Counted from the stretch's first letter, positions 41,607 to 50,548 are shown. The stretch is DNA of 64,000 nt from Streptomyces sp. AA1529 (GCF_000280905.1 NZ_ALAP01000054.1:1-64000); one strand, 5' to 3'. Notes: generated by a model from the sequence alone, not told the origin. Numbers and translations: made by a program.

Positions 41607-43138
41607 AGCACGTCCTCCGCGGTCACCGGGTCGGGCCGCTCCGCGACCGGGTCACCCGGCGGGCCTCCGTGCGTCCAGGGCGTCTCCTCCCGCTCCGGCA
41701 GCCCGGGCCCGCCCCGCGGCGCGTGCTCGAACACCGTCCAGCACATCAGATCACCCTTCTCCGGCACCGTGCCCGGTGCCGGCTCCTTGCCCCGGCCCAT
41801 CCCGCTGACCAGCCGCAGCACGTACTCGCCGGGCCCCGCCAGCTCCGCCAGCTCGGCCCGCTGCTGAGCGCCGGCGGGCAGCCGGCGGTGCAGCTTGTCC
41901 CCGTCGGACAGCAGCGGCGCGTCCTGGGTGTGCACCGTGACCAGCGGACGGGGCGAGGGCCGTCTGCCCTCCGAGTACGCCATCTCGACCTCCAGCACCT
42001 CCGCCTGGAAGGCCTCGCCCGCCAGCCGCCGCACGGCCATCACCAGCGGATCGTCCAGCGCCTCCTGCGCGTCCAGCTCCGCCTGCCGCTGCTCGCGCAT
42101 GGCGAGCTTGCGGGCGGCCGTCACCGCGTCGTCCCGGCGCGGCTGCGGCGGCTCGCCGGCTCGCACCCGGTCCCGGTGGTGGGTGTAGGACAGCCGGTCG
42201 CGGCGCCATCTGTCGGCCAGCTGCGCGGCGTCGGGCAGCGTCCGCAGCAGGTCGACGCCCTGCCACATGGCTTCCCAGGTGGGGCGGAGCTGCCCCGCGA
42301 CCAGGTCGTGCACCTCCTGGGCGGCGCCGGGCACCCCGCGGTCGTGCCGGGCGAGCGCCGGGGCCAGCAGCTCGTTGTCGAACGCCGGGTCGGTCGCGGG
42401 CCCGGCGGGCGGCACCAGGAGCTGCCCGCGCCCGTCCCGGCCCAGCTCGGCCCGGAGCGCCGCCTCGGCCCCGCCGAGCCCGTCCGGCGGCGCCAGCCAG
42501 GCCAGCAGCGCGCCCAGGTGCTGGTCCTCCAACTGGCTCTGCCCGGTGGCCCAGTGCCGGGACAGCAGCCCCGTCATCGACAGCAGCAGCGAGGATCCCG
42601 GCACCCGGGCGCGCTCGCCGTAGTGCGTCAGCCAGCGGCCCAGCAGCGGCACCCGGGGCGGCGCCGGATGCTCGGCCTCCGGATCCTCCTCGGCGGTGCG
42701 CCGGAACCGCATCGAGCGCCCCAGCAGCCGCACGAACTCCACGCCGGGGCCGGTGGGCACCAGCACCTGCGGCGCGTCGGCGCACAGCTCCGCCTCGACG
42801 GTGACCCGCTTCCCGGTCTCCGGGTCGGTTTCCTTGCGCTCGACCAGCTCCACCTCGTCCTGGCAGGACTCCAGGTGCGGCAGCATCGCCTCCGCCAGCC
42901 GTCCCAGGAAGGCGAACCGCAGATCGCGGTCGCGCGGCTGCGCCACGGTGAACACCTCGGGCGCCGCCCGCTCGGTGCCCAGCATCGCCCCCAGCGGCGC
43001 GCCGTTCTCCCCTGCGGTCGTCAACGGGACGAGAACGAGAGGCCGTTCGGCCAGATGCCGGTGGCGTACGGTCGCCACCGGCCGCGCGTGGCCGCTCGCG
43101 GCGGCCTCCATCCGCGCCAGCGCGCTCAGCAGCGACAT
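41603..43138 (-). CDS. Hypothetical protein, middle gene of the nuclease-helicase operon
   Basis: A 511-residue soluble protein without a signal, membrane helix or recognised catalytic motif. It has a conserved-looking N-terminal block (RPLVLVPLTTAGENGAPLGAML), an Arg/Glu-rich central helical part (RRDDAVTAARKLAMREQRQAEL) and a C-terminal beta-like region ending before the coupled helicase start. The gene begins with TGATG, one base overlapping the stop of the nuclease gene, and ends in GTGA with the helicase. Such tight stacking implies a complex with both neighbours. No function can be assigned. Confidence 0.75.
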   Translation of the reverse strand: MSLLSALARMEAAASGHARPVATVRHRHLAERPLVLVPLTTAGENGAPLGAMLGTERAAPEVFTVAQPRDRDLRFAFLGRLAEAMLPHLESCQDEVELVERKETDPETGKRVTVEAELCADAPQVLVPTGPGVEFVRLLGRSMRFRRTAEEDPEAEHPAPPRVPLLGRWLTHYGERARVPGSSLLLSMTGLLSRHWATGQSQLEDQHLGALLAWLAPPDGLGGAEAALRAELGRDGRGQLLVPPAGPATDPAFDNELLAPALARHDRGVPGAAQEVHDLVAGQLRPTWEAMWQGVDLLRTLPDAAQLADRWRRDRLSYTHHRDRVRAGEPPQPRRDDAVTAARKLAMREQRQAELDAQEALDDPLVMAVRRLAGEAFQAEVLEVEMAYSEGRRPSPRPLVTVHTQDAPLLSDGDKLHRRLPAGAQQRAELAELAGPGEYVLRLVSGMGRGKEPAPGTVPEKGDLMCWTVFEHAPRGGPGLPEREETPWTHGGPPGDPVAERPDPVTAEDVL

Positions 43139-44367
43139 CAGCGCGCCTCCGTCCGCGGTGCGGCGGGCGGGGGTACCCGCCCGCCGGGGCCGGCAGCCGC
43201 CGCACCGCCGCCGCACGCCTCGGACGTGCCCGCCGACTGCGCGGCGGACAGCGCCTCGGCCCGCAGCGCCGCCGCTCTGCGCAGCAGCGCCGCCGCCGGA
43301 TCGGGTGCGGTGTCCGCCGGGTCGCCGGAGGCCGCCGCGAGCACCTCGGCCACCGTCCCCAGACCGCCCAGCTCGCCCCGCACCGAGCGGCCCAGCGCGA
43401 CCACTTCGCCGCCCCGGCGGGCCCGCTCGCGGCAGTGGAACGCCAGCTCGCAGGTGGACAGGCACTCGGGTGCGTACGCGGCGGGCACCGCCTCGACGGC
43501 CGCCGCCAGCGCGCCGGGTTCCTGGGCCGGGGCGAAGTGGGCACCCGCGGGCAGCTCGGCGGCGATCTCCTCCAGCCCGGTCAGCCGCCGCAGCTGGCGC
43601 CGGGTGGCGGCGATCTGCTTGCGCAGCGGCAGCAGGCCGCCGGCGGGCAGGTTGGAGAAGTCCTTCGGGCACACCAGCAGCGCCTGTTCACGCACCGGGC
43701 GCAGGTCCTCCAGCGCGAGCGCGTAGACCGCCGCCTGCCGGGCCGCGGCGCCCGCCTTCACCGGGTCGGCCGCTCCGTCCAGGATCGGGAAGGACTTGAT
43801 CTCGATGATCGACACCGTGCCGTCCGGGTGGACGGCCAGCGCGTCCGGTTCCAGATAGGCGGTGGAGCCCGCCACCTGGAGCGAGAGCAGCGGATGGTCC
43901 AGCAGCGTCCAGGCCCCGTCCTCCGCCGCGGAGAGCGCCTCGCGGGTGCGGAAGGCGCGGGAGGCCGGGCCGTCGGCGCCCAGTTCCGGCACGGTGATCT
44001 CGGCCGGATCCGGTCGGTCCGCACCGGTGTGCCTGCACAGCAGTTCGAGCAGCACCTGGCCGCCGTCCGCCTTCACCCGCGCCTCGAACACGTTGCCGCG
44101 GATCAGCGCGAACTGCGACTGCCCGAACGGCGCGGGCGCGCCGAGGGCCTGGGCCACCGCGCTCTTGTCCACACCCGCGCCGTCCAGCAGCGCACGGCGC
44201 CGGCAGCCGGGGTTGGCGGCGAGCGCGGACAGTGCCCTGGCGTCCAGCGGGCGCTGCGGCACGTCGGGCCCGCCGCGCAGTTCGGCGAGCCGCTGCGGCG
44301 TGGCCTGCCGGCCCGTCGGTTCGGCGCCCTGCGGCGGGGTCTGCTTCGGTGGCGAGGAGCGAGTCAT
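43138..44367 (-). CDS. Cas4/RecB-like PD-(D/E)XK nuclease with probable Fe-S cluster
   Basis: A 409-residue protein. The nuclease core is readable: RGNVFE (Glu95), EPDAL (Asp175), IIEIKSF (Glu189, Lys191) and QAAVY (Gln211, Tyr215), matching motifs I, II, III and QxxxY of the RecB/Cas4 family. Four cysteines sit where Cas4, AddB and Dna2 bind a 4Fe-4S cluster: Cys55 in NPGCRRRAL before the core and Cys302, Cys306 and Cys312 in ECLSTCELAFHC after it. ATG 44367 follows GAGG. It is the first gene of a coupled operon leading to the helicase. Confidence 0.8.
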   Translation of the reverse strand: MTRSSPPKQTPPQGAEPTGRQATPQRLAELRGGPDVPQRPLDARALSALAANPGCRRRALLDGAGVDKSAVAQALGAPAPFGQSQFALIRGNVFEARVKADGGQVLLELLCRHTGADRPDPAEITVPELGADGPASRAFRTREALSAAEDGAWTLLDHPLLSLQVAGSTAYLEPDALAVHPDGTVSIIEIKSFPILDGAADPVKAGAAARQAAVYALALEDLRPVREQALLVCPKDFSNLPAGGLLPLRKQIAATRRQLRRLTGLEEIAAELPAGAHFAPAQEPGALAAAVEAVPAAYAPECLSTCELAFHCRERARRGGEVVALGRSVRGELGGLGTVAEVLAAASGDPADTAPDPAAALLRRAAALRAEALSAAQSAGTSEACGGGAAAAGPGGRVPPPAAPRTEAR

Positions 44368-44524
44368 CGGCGTGGCCTCGGGGGAGGGTGCGGTACCCGG
44401 CGAAGTCTCGCATCCTGTGCTGACAACGCGCCCCCGCCCGGTCGTTTCCGCGCGGGCTGAGTGAAGATGGAGGGGTGGTTTCCGGACAGACCGGAGCACC
44501 GAGAAGCACGTCCGAGAGGTCTCT

Positions 44525-45118
44525 ATGGCAGCGCGCATCCTCCTCGTCCGGCACGGTCAGACCGCATGGTCGGTGACCGGGCAGCACACCGGCCGCACGG
44601 ACGTACCGCTGCTGGACGAGGGGCGCCGGATGGCGAAGCTGCTGGGCGAGCGGCTGCACCGGGCGCCCTGGAACGGGCTGCCCGGCGCCGAGGTGCGCAC
44701 CAGCCCGCTGGTCCGCGCCAGTGAGACCTGCCAGCTGGCGGGCTTCCCGCAGGCGCAGCCGTGGGACGCGCTGATGGAGTGGGACTACGGCGACTACGAG
44801 GGGCTCACCCCGCCGCAGATCCGGGAGCGCGCCGGGGACGACTGGTTCATCTGGCGGGACGGTGTGACCGGCGGCGAGACGCTGGCCGAGGTCGCAGCGC
44901 GCGCCGACGAGGTGGTGCGCTGGGCGCGCTCGGCCGACCGGGACGTGCTGGTCTTCGCGCACGGCCACATCCTGCGCGTGCTGGGGGCCCGCTGGCTGGG
45001 CTACGACCCGTCGTTCGCGGCCCGCCTCAAGCTGGACCCCGCCTCGCTCTCCGTCCTCGGCTGGGCCTACGGCGATCCCGCCGTCGAGCGCTGGAACGAC
45101 ACCGGGCACCTGGACTGA
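44525..45118 (+). CDS. Histidine phosphatase family protein (phosphoglycerate mutase-like)
   Basis: A 197-residue phosphatase with the RHG motif in ILLVRHGQTAWS, the second Arg in RTSPLVRASET, and the catalytic second His in VFAHGHILRVL. The compact length and DYGDYEGLT motif fit the PhoE/GpmB-like phosphatases rather than glycolytic mutase. ATG 44525 follows GAGAGG. It diverges from the nuclease operon. The substrate is unknown. Confidence 0.9.
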   Translation: MAARILLVRHGQTAWSVTGQHTGRTDVPLLDEGRRMAKLLGERLHRAPWNGLPGAEVRTSPLVRASETCQLAGFPQAQPWDALMEWDYGDYEGLTPPQIRERAGDDWFIWRDGVTGGETLAEVAARADEVVRWARSADRDVLVFAHGHILRVLGARWLGYDPSFAARLKLDPASLSVLGWAYGDPAVERWNDTGHLD

Positions 45119-45312
45119 CGACCCGCCGCGCCCCCGTCCCCTCGGCTCCCGGGCCCGCGCCGGGCGCGCCGAGCGGGCAGGCCGGGGTCCGGCCGCGGTG
45201 CGGGGCCGGGGGAGTGGCGGCGGGGTGCGCGGCGGCTGCCTGCGGTTCCGGGCGGTCCCGGGCGCTGCGGTCCGCCGGCGGCGGCGGCGCGCACCGCCCG
45301 GGTGCCGGGCCG

Positions 45313-46779
45313 TCAGACCGTCGTCGCCCGGCGGTCGAGGAAGGCGGCCACCGCGGGCTCCCCGCGGAAGGCGGTGAGCCGTTCGGCCGCCGCCTCCAGC
45401 ATGGCGCTGATCCGGGTGGACTGGACGGGACCGAGGAAGTCCAGCGCCTGCGATCCGGCGGCCGCCGCCTCCTCCGCCTGGCCCAGCGCGGCCAGATCGC
45501 CCGCGAGTTCGGCGGTGAACAGCGCGCGGTTGCGGGTGAAGTGCGGGTCCTGGAGCCGGACGGCCCGGGCGGCGTGCTGCGCGGCGCGGTCCCACATGCC
45601 CAGCGCCGACCAGCACTGCGCCTCCAGCCCCTCCAACTCCGCCTCTCCGAAGAAGGTCATCCATTCGGGGTCGTTCTCGCAGGTGCCCTTGGCGAACAGC
45701 CGGCGGGCCCGGGCCAGCGCCTGCCGGCAGCCCGCCCGGTCGCCCAGGCCGGACCAGCCCCCGGCCTCGCGCAGCGCGAGCAGCGACAGCAACTGGTGCG
45801 AGCCGAGGTTCTCGGCGGCCTGCCGGCCCGCCTGCGCGGCCCGTACGGCCTCCCGCGGACGGCCCGCGTCCCGGGCGAGAAAGGCGGTGTTGCAGAACGC
45901 GTGCGCCTCCAGCGCCGGGTCCTGGGCGACCCGTGCGGTGGCCAGCGCCTCCCCGTAGTGCGAGCGGGCGTCGCCGTAGCGGCCGGAGTCGTGGGCCAGC
46001 CAGCCCACGGAGATGGCCAGTTCGCCCGCCCCGGCGTGCAGCCTGTCGGTGATCGACTGGCGGTGGGTGCCCGCGTCCAGCATGCCGTACGCGGCCTGCA
46101 GCGAGCCGATGGCCCGGCGGTAGAGCCGGGCGCCGCCGTGCCGGTCGTCGAGCAGCCGGATCCGGCGCACGGCGTCCTCGACGGCACCGGCCTCGGCGTC
46201 CCCCACGTGCGTGTGCGCGGGGCCCGCGGGGGGCGCGGGGTGGGCGGCTCGGGCGCTGGGTGCGGTACCGCCCAGGGAGGTGGCGGCAACGGCGGCTGGA
46301 CCGCCGGTCATGAAAGCGCGACGTAGCACGTCGCTCTCCTCGTCGTACTCGGGACAGTTGAGGAATGCGGTGAAACCAGGGCTGTCGGAACGGATGGTGA
46401 GTGGGGGGTGTGGCGAGTGGGTGGAATCGTTGCGGCGCGTGGTGGATTGCAGAGGCGCACGCTCACTCGTGTGCGCCCTGCGAGTACGCGCTGCACGACC
46501 GCGCACCGCCTCGCGGGGTACGAAGCCCATGTCCGTCAGCGAGCAGCCCGGAAACATGTGCAGGAACACCCGCTCGTAGGCGTAGTTGGGGCATCTGATC
46601 TCCCCGGACTCCACGCGGCCGATGTAGCGCGCGTCGCAGGAGACCTGCTCGCCGATCTCGCGGGCCGAGCGGCGCACGGCCGCCGCGAACTCCCCCGGCG
46701 AGAGATGCCCCCTCAGCGCCCGGAAAGCGGTGTTGGGGCGATGCTGCGGTGCTGGTGACGTTGAGGGTGGCGACGCCAT
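45313..46779 (-). CDS. NsdA-like developmental regulator with TPR-type repeats
   Basis: A 488-residue protein with an N-terminal helix-turn-helix region (LRGHLSPGEFAAAVRRSAREIGEQ, then CDARYIGRVESGEIRCPNYAYERVFLHMFP). A variable linker leads to a Tat-like stretch (RRAFMTGGPAAVAATSLGG), which in this family is a conserved linker rather than a proven signal. The C-terminal 280 residues are TPR-like helical repeats. The N-terminus closely follows Streptomyces NsdA, a negative regulator of sporulation and antibiotic production. Several paralogues exist per genome, so orthology is not certain. Confidence 0.82.
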   Translation of the reverse strand: MASPPSTSPAPQHRPNTAFRALRGHLSPGEFAAAVRRSAREIGEQVSCDARYIGRVESGEIRCPNYAYERVFLHMFPGCSLTDMGFVPREAVRGRAARTRRAHTSERAPLQSTTRRNDSTHSPHPPLTIRSDSPGFTAFLNCPEYDEESDVLRRAFMTGGPAAVAATSLGGTAPSARAAHPAPPAGPAHTHVGDAEAGAVEDAVRRIRLLDDRHGGARLYRRAIGSLQAAYGMLDAGTHRQSITDRLHAGAGELAISVGWLAHDSGRYGDARSHYGEALATARVAQDPALEAHAFCNTAFLARDAGRPREAVRAAQAGRQAAENLGSHQLLSLLALREAGGWSGLGDRAGCRQALARARRLFAKGTCENDPEWMTFFGEAELEGLEAQCWSALGMWDRAAQHAARAVRLQDPHFTRNRALFTAELAGDLAALGQAEEAAAAGSQALDFLGPVQSTRISAMLEAAAERLTAFRGEPAVAAFLDRRATTV

Positions 46780-46949
46780 GGCTGAAACGTACCGGCTGTG
46801 ACGGTGCGGGCACCCACTGTTTGGCTACAAACGGGATATCTCACCCTGCTTCTGCCATGAAGTGCCATCCAATGCGCTGGTTCGCCGCCGTAGCCGTTGA
46901 CAAAGACAGCCGTTGAACGTGGCACAACGACCGCGAGGAGGCGTCTGAG

Positions 46950-47363
46950 TTGTTGGACACTGGCGTAGGCAGTGACGCGCGGGCGGCCCGGTGCGTTCCC
47001 GGCCCCTGCGACCTGGTGACCGTGCCCGCCCGGCACGGGCTCGAGGCCGTGGACATCCTCAGGCTCCGCGACGGTGTCGGTCCGGTGCTGCACGACCGCG
47101 CCGGGGACACCCTCGGCTTCCTCGTCCCGCCCGGCACCGCGGACGGCTGGGACCTGCCGGGCAGCGCCTGCACCCAGACCGCCGTGCCGACGGCCGAGGG
47201 GCACGGCCCCGGGGCGCGCGGCGCGTCGGCCGAACCCCCGGTGGCCGGCACCGGCTGGCTGGTGCCCCCGGAGGGCGCCTACGCGCACGCCACCGAGCCC
47301 GCCGAACTCCGCGCCGCTCTCGGCGAGGCGGCCCGCACCATCGCCGCCGCCGGGCGCGCGTAG
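46950..47363 (+). CDS. Small protein divergent from the NsdA-like gene
   Basis: A 137-residue protein probably starting at TTG 46950, because GAGGAGG ends eight bases before it. It reads DLVTVPARHGLEAVDILRLRDG, PVLHDRAGDTLGFLVPPGTADGWDLPGS and GTGWLVPPEGAYA, resembling the N-terminal part of actinobacterial primase-polymerase-like proteins and the small Streptomyces proteins commonly encoded opposite NsdA-type regulators. No catalytic acidic pair is evident. The conserved pairing suggests a regulatory link to the neighbour. Confidence 0.65.
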   Translation: MLDTGVGSDARAARCVPGPCDLVTVPARHGLEAVDILRLRDGVGPVLHDRAGDTLGFLVPPGTADGWDLPGSACTQTAVPTAEGHGPGARGASAEPPVAGTGWLVPPEGAYAHATEPAELRAALGEAARTIAAAGRA

Positions 47364-47381
47364 CGGCAGCGGCACGCCGAA

Positions 47382-47421
47382 GGGCTGCCCAGCGCCCCGC
47401 CCCCGGAACGCTCGGCAGCCC
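47382..47421. terminator. Hairpin between convergent small genes
   Basis: GGGCTGCC (47382-47389) pairs with GGCAGCCC (47414-47421), between the stop codons of two convergent genes. Confidence 0.5.
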
Positions 47422-47437
47422 ACTGTGCTCCGCGGGT

Positions 47438-47890
47438 TCAGCGCCCGTATGCGCCGCCGCGCAGCGCGCGGGTGCCGGCCGGGCAGACCAGCGTCACGCG
47501 CTTGCTGCCCGACAGGACGGGCGTGACGTAGCGGACCCGGTTCGAGCAGTCGACGAAGACCCGGTACGCCGATCCGGAGCAGGAGATCGCGAAGACCCGC
47601 CCGGAGAGGTAGGGGCTCCAGCAGCGCAGGGAGGCCCGCGCCGGAGGCAGGGCCTGGCCGAACCGGCCGGCCGGTGACGCCTTGCCGGTCCGGGTCCCGC
47701 CGGTCTTGAGGTCCTTGCTCGCGTAGTCCGCGTTCGCCGCCACCCCGGGTGCCGGAGCGCCGGCCGCGGGGGCGCCGGGTGCGGTGGCGCCGGGTGCCGC
47801 GGCCGCCGCGGCGGGGGCCACCGCGCCGCCGATTCCGAGCGCGAGTACCGCGCTCATGCCCAGCGAAGCCAGGGAATTCCGAACTTTCAT
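47438..47890 (-). CDS. Small secreted protein with four cysteines
   Basis: A 150-residue exported protein with a Sec signal (LASLGMSAVLALGIGGAVAPAAA), an Ala/Pro/Gly linker and a compact C-terminal domain with cysteines in LRCWSPY, ISCSGS, VDCSNR and LVCPAG, which suggests two disulfides. ATG 47890 follows GAGGAAAGGA. The family is not recognised. The A/T-rich 250 bp upstream probably holds the promoter. Confidence 0.75.
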   Translation of the reverse strand: MKVRNSLASLGMSAVLALGIGGAVAPAAAAAAPGATAPGAPAAGAPAPGVAANADYASKDLKTGGTRTGKASPAGRFGQALPPARASLRCWSPYLSGRVFAISCSGSAYRVFVDCSNRVRYVTPVLSGSKRVTLVCPAGTRALRGGAYGR

Positions 47891-48137
47891 TCCTTTCCTC
47901 TTTTCTCAGTCGCACGGCCCACCGGGCCGATCGCTCGATTTCGAAGCGACAAAAGAGAGAATCAAGGACGGTCAAAGGCGAAAGCAAGAATTCCGCACTT
48001 TTCGTATTGTAGTTATCCGGCCGGAGTCGGGCCGCCGCACCCTACGGGACGAGGGGTAACGATCCAGGGCAGGCGCGCGACGCCATCGGGAAACCGCTCG
48101 TGTGGGTTACCCGGGAAGAGTGTCGGACAATGGCCGC

Positions 48138-49070
48138 ATGGCACGGGGTACGGCACGGCGGCGCGCCGACGAGCGCGGCAGGACGAGCGACAAGGGGCGC
48201 TCCGGACAGCGCTCCGACGCGCGGGGCAGGGAGCGGGGCGGCGACACCGTCCGCGCGCAGGTGGACGGCGGCGCGGCGGCGCTGGTGCCCGACCCCGACC
48301 GGCCGCAGGCCTGGTCCCTGCTGCTGGACGGGGCCCCGCAGTCGTACGTCGACCTCGACGACCCCACCCGTCTCGGCTTCGAGTACCAGCGGCGGCTCGG
48401 GCACGTGGTGGACCTCCTCGCGCCGCCCGGCCGTCCGGTCCAGGTCCTGCACCTGGGAGGCGGAGCGCTCACGCTGGCGCGGTACGTCGCCGCCACCCGG
48501 CCGCGCTCCACCCAGCAGGCGGTGGAGGCGGACGAGGCGCTGACCCGGCTGGTGCGCGAGCATCTCCCGCTGGAGCCGGGCCGACGGGTCAGGGTGCGGA
48601 GCGGCGACGCGCGCGCCGCCCTGCGGAAGCTGCCCGAGGCATGGGCGGACCTCGTCATCGCCGACGTCTTCGGTGGCGCCCGCACCCCCGCGCACCTCAC
48701 CAGCGTGGAATTCCTGCACGAGGTGCGGCGGGTGCTGCGCCCCGCCGGGTGGTACGCGGCGAACATCGTGGACGGTGCACCGCTGCGCCATCTGCGGGCC
48801 CAGATCGCCACGGCGGCCGCGGTCTTCCCGCAGCGCTGCCTGCTCGCCGACCCCGCGGTGCTGCGCGGCCGCAGGTTCGGCAACGGGGTGCTGCTGGCCG
48901 CCGCGGACGAGCTGCCCGTCGCCGAGCTGACCCGGCGCACGGCGGGCGATCCGCACCCCGGCCGGGTGGAGTCCGGGCGCTCCCTGGACGCATTCACGGC
49001 CGGCGCCGCGGTGGTGACGGACGCGACGGCCACGGCGTCCCCGCCACCGCCGGAGGGCACATTCGGATAG
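48138..49070 (+). CDS. Spermidine synthase-like methyltransferase-fold protein
   Basis: A protein of about 310 residues. After a basic disordered N-terminus comes a Rossmann-type SAM/dcSAM-binding fold: PVQVLHLGGGALTLARYV, a GD element in VRSGDARAALRKL, and DLVIADVFGGARTPAHLTS, followed by EVRRVLRPAGWYAANI. These match the spermidine synthase-like family common in actinobacteria. The acidic pair and polyamine-site residues of true SpeE are not clearly kept, so polyamine synthesis is doubtful. The start is uncertain among GTG 48102, GTG 48120 and ATG 48138. Confidence 0.8.
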   Translation: MARGTARRRADERGRTSDKGRSGQRSDARGRERGGDTVRAQVDGGAAALVPDPDRPQAWSLLLDGAPQSYVDLDDPTRLGFEYQRRLGHVVDLLAPPGRPVQVLHLGGGALTLARYVAATRPRSTQQAVEADEALTRLVREHLPLEPGRRVRVRSGDARAALRKLPEAWADLVIADVFGGARTPAHLTSVEFLHEVRRVLRPAGWYAANIVDGAPLRHLRAQIATAAAVFPQRCLLADPAVLRGRRFGNGVLLAAADELPVAELTRRTAGDPHPGRVESGRSLDAFTAGAAVVTDATATASPPPPEGTFG

Positions 49071-49092
49071 CCGACGGCCGACAGCCGGAAAA

Positions 49093-49123
49093 CGCGGATC
49101 CCCGAAATCGCGGATCCCCGAAA
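49093..49123. repeat. 15-bp direct repeat after the spermidine synthase-like gene
   Basis: CGCGGATCCCCGAAA occurs twice, separated by one base, in a locally A-rich stretch between convergent genes. Confidence 0.75.
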
Positions 49124-49216
49124 GGCGGACCCTCGGCCGCACCCGAAAAACGAAATGCCGAATTCCGGTATTCCCGGTACCGGGGCGGTCCCGGAACGCG
49201 GCGTTGCCGCGGGCGG

Positions 49217-49768
49217 TCAGCCGGCGAAGGTCTCCACGCGGGGCGCCGCGTCGTCCCAGCGGCAGAAGACCGAGGAGGACGAGGTGCCGTCGGTGAACGT
49301 CACCCGGATGTAGCCGGGCGCGTGCCAGACCTTCATCTGCCAGCCGGGTTCCGGCGTCGCGGACACCAGCGTCCCGGTGTCGCCGCCGAGGTCGAAGACG
49401 GCTCTGCCGCCGCGTACGGTCACGCCTCTGACCTGGCCGGTGGGGCGTCCGCTCGGACTGCGCCGGCCGTCGTCCGGCCGGGACGCGGAAGGGGCGGGGG
49501 TGCTCGGCTTCTTCGGGGCGGGGGTCTCGGAGGGGGTGGGCGACGCGGACGAGGGCCGCGGTGCGGGCCGGTGGGTGGAGGAGGCCCGGGGCGAGGCACG
49601 GTCGGTGGGACCGTCGGAGACGGGCAGCGCCCCGGGACTGTCGTAGGCGGTGTCGCCCAGCACCGCGTGGACACCGAACCAGGAGAGCGCGGTGGCGGCG
49701 CCGGTGGTCAGGAGCCAGGCCCCGACGGGCAGCCAGCGCGATCCGGTACGTCGACTCAGGCGCTGCAT
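49217..49768 (-). CDS. Membrane-anchored secreted protein of unknown function
   Basis: A 183-residue protein with an N-terminal anchor helix (WLPVGAWLLTTGAATALSWFG), a Ser/Pro/Thr-rich spacer of about 70 residues and a C-terminal domain with QVRGVTVRGGRAVFDLGG, TPEPGWQMKVWHAPGYIRVTFT and VFCRWDD. The family is not recognised. ATG 49768 is 44 bp from the response regulator start on the opposite strand. This suggests shared control by that two-component system. Confidence 0.75.
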   Translation of the reverse strand: MQRLSRRTGSRWLPVGAWLLTTGAATALSWFGVHAVLGDTAYDSPGALPVSDGPTDRASPRASSTHRPAPRPSSASPTPSETPAPKKPSTPAPSASRPDDGRRSPSGRPTGQVRGVTVRGGRAVFDLGGDTGTLVSATPEPGWQMKVWHAPGYIRVTFTDGTSSSSVFCRWDDAAPRVETFAG

Positions 49769-49812
49769 CCCCGTCAGGGTAGAGCCAGTCGGAATGTCGT
49801 ACGGTTCCGCCC

Positions 49813-50535
49813 ATGGCAAGTGTGCTCGTGGTCGAGGACGACCAGTTCGTGCGCTCCGCCCTCATCCGGCACCTCACCGAGGCCGCGCACGCGGTCCGCA
49901 GTGTGGGGACGGCGCTGGAGGCCCTGCGCGAGGTGGCGCAGGTCGGTTTCGACGTGGTCGTCCTCGATCTCGGACTGCCGGATCTGGACGGCGCGGAGGC
50001 CCTGAAGATGCTGCGCGGCATCACGGACGTTCCCGTGATCATCGCCACCGCGCGGGACGACGAGGCCGAGATCGTCCGGCTGTTGCACGCGGGTGCGGAC
50101 GACTACTTGGTCAAGCCGTTCTCGGTGGCCCACCTCTCGGCCCGGATGGCGGCCGTGCTGCGCCGCACCCGCGCGGGGGAGTTCGGCGGCAGCGGGGAGC
50201 ACGCCGGGGACGGCGTGCTGCGGGTGGGCGGGCTCGTGGTCGATCCGCTGCGCCGGATGGCCCAGTTGGACGGTGCGGTACTCGCCCTCACCCGCCGGGA
50301 GTTCGATCTGCTCGCGTTCCTGGCGGGGCGGCCCGGAGTCGTCGTCCCGCGCAAGGAGCTGCTGGCCGAGGTCTGGCAGCAGTCCTACGGGGACGACCAG
50401 ACGATCGACGTGCACCTCTCCTGGCTGCGGCGGAAGTTGGGGGAGACCGCGGCCCGGCCGCGCTATCTGCACACCCTGCGCGGTGTCGGCGTCAAGCTGG
50501 AACCGCCGCCGCAGGGCGGGGACGGGCCCGGGTGA
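49813..50535 (+). CDS. OmpR/PhoB-family response regulator
   Basis: A 240-residue response regulator. The receiver domain has the acidic pocket (VVEDD), phospho-acceptor Asp52 in VLDLGLPDLDG, and Lys101 in DYLVKPF. The effector is a winged helix with LTRREFDLLAFLAGRPG and TIDVHLSWLRRKLGE. It is followed 13 bp later by its cognate sensor kinase. The signal sensed is unknown. Confidence 0.95.
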   Translation: MASVLVVEDDQFVRSALIRHLTEAAHAVRSVGTALEALREVAQVGFDVVVLDLGLPDLDGAEALKMLRGITDVPVIIATARDDEAEIVRLLHAGADDYLVKPFSVAHLSARMAAVLRRTRAGEFGGSGEHAGDGVLRVGGLVVDPLRRMAQLDGAVLALTRREFDLLAFLAGRPGVVVPRKELLAEVWQQSYGDDQTIDVHLSWLRRKLGETAARPRYLHTLRGVGVKLEPPPQGGDGPG

Positions 50536-50548
50536 GCGGCGGGCCCGC

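Noticed and set aside
43138..44367. Cas4 of a CRISPR system
   Set aside because: No cas1, cas2 or repeat array is present and the partner is an Upf1-like helicase, which favours a Dna2-like or other DNA-processing role.
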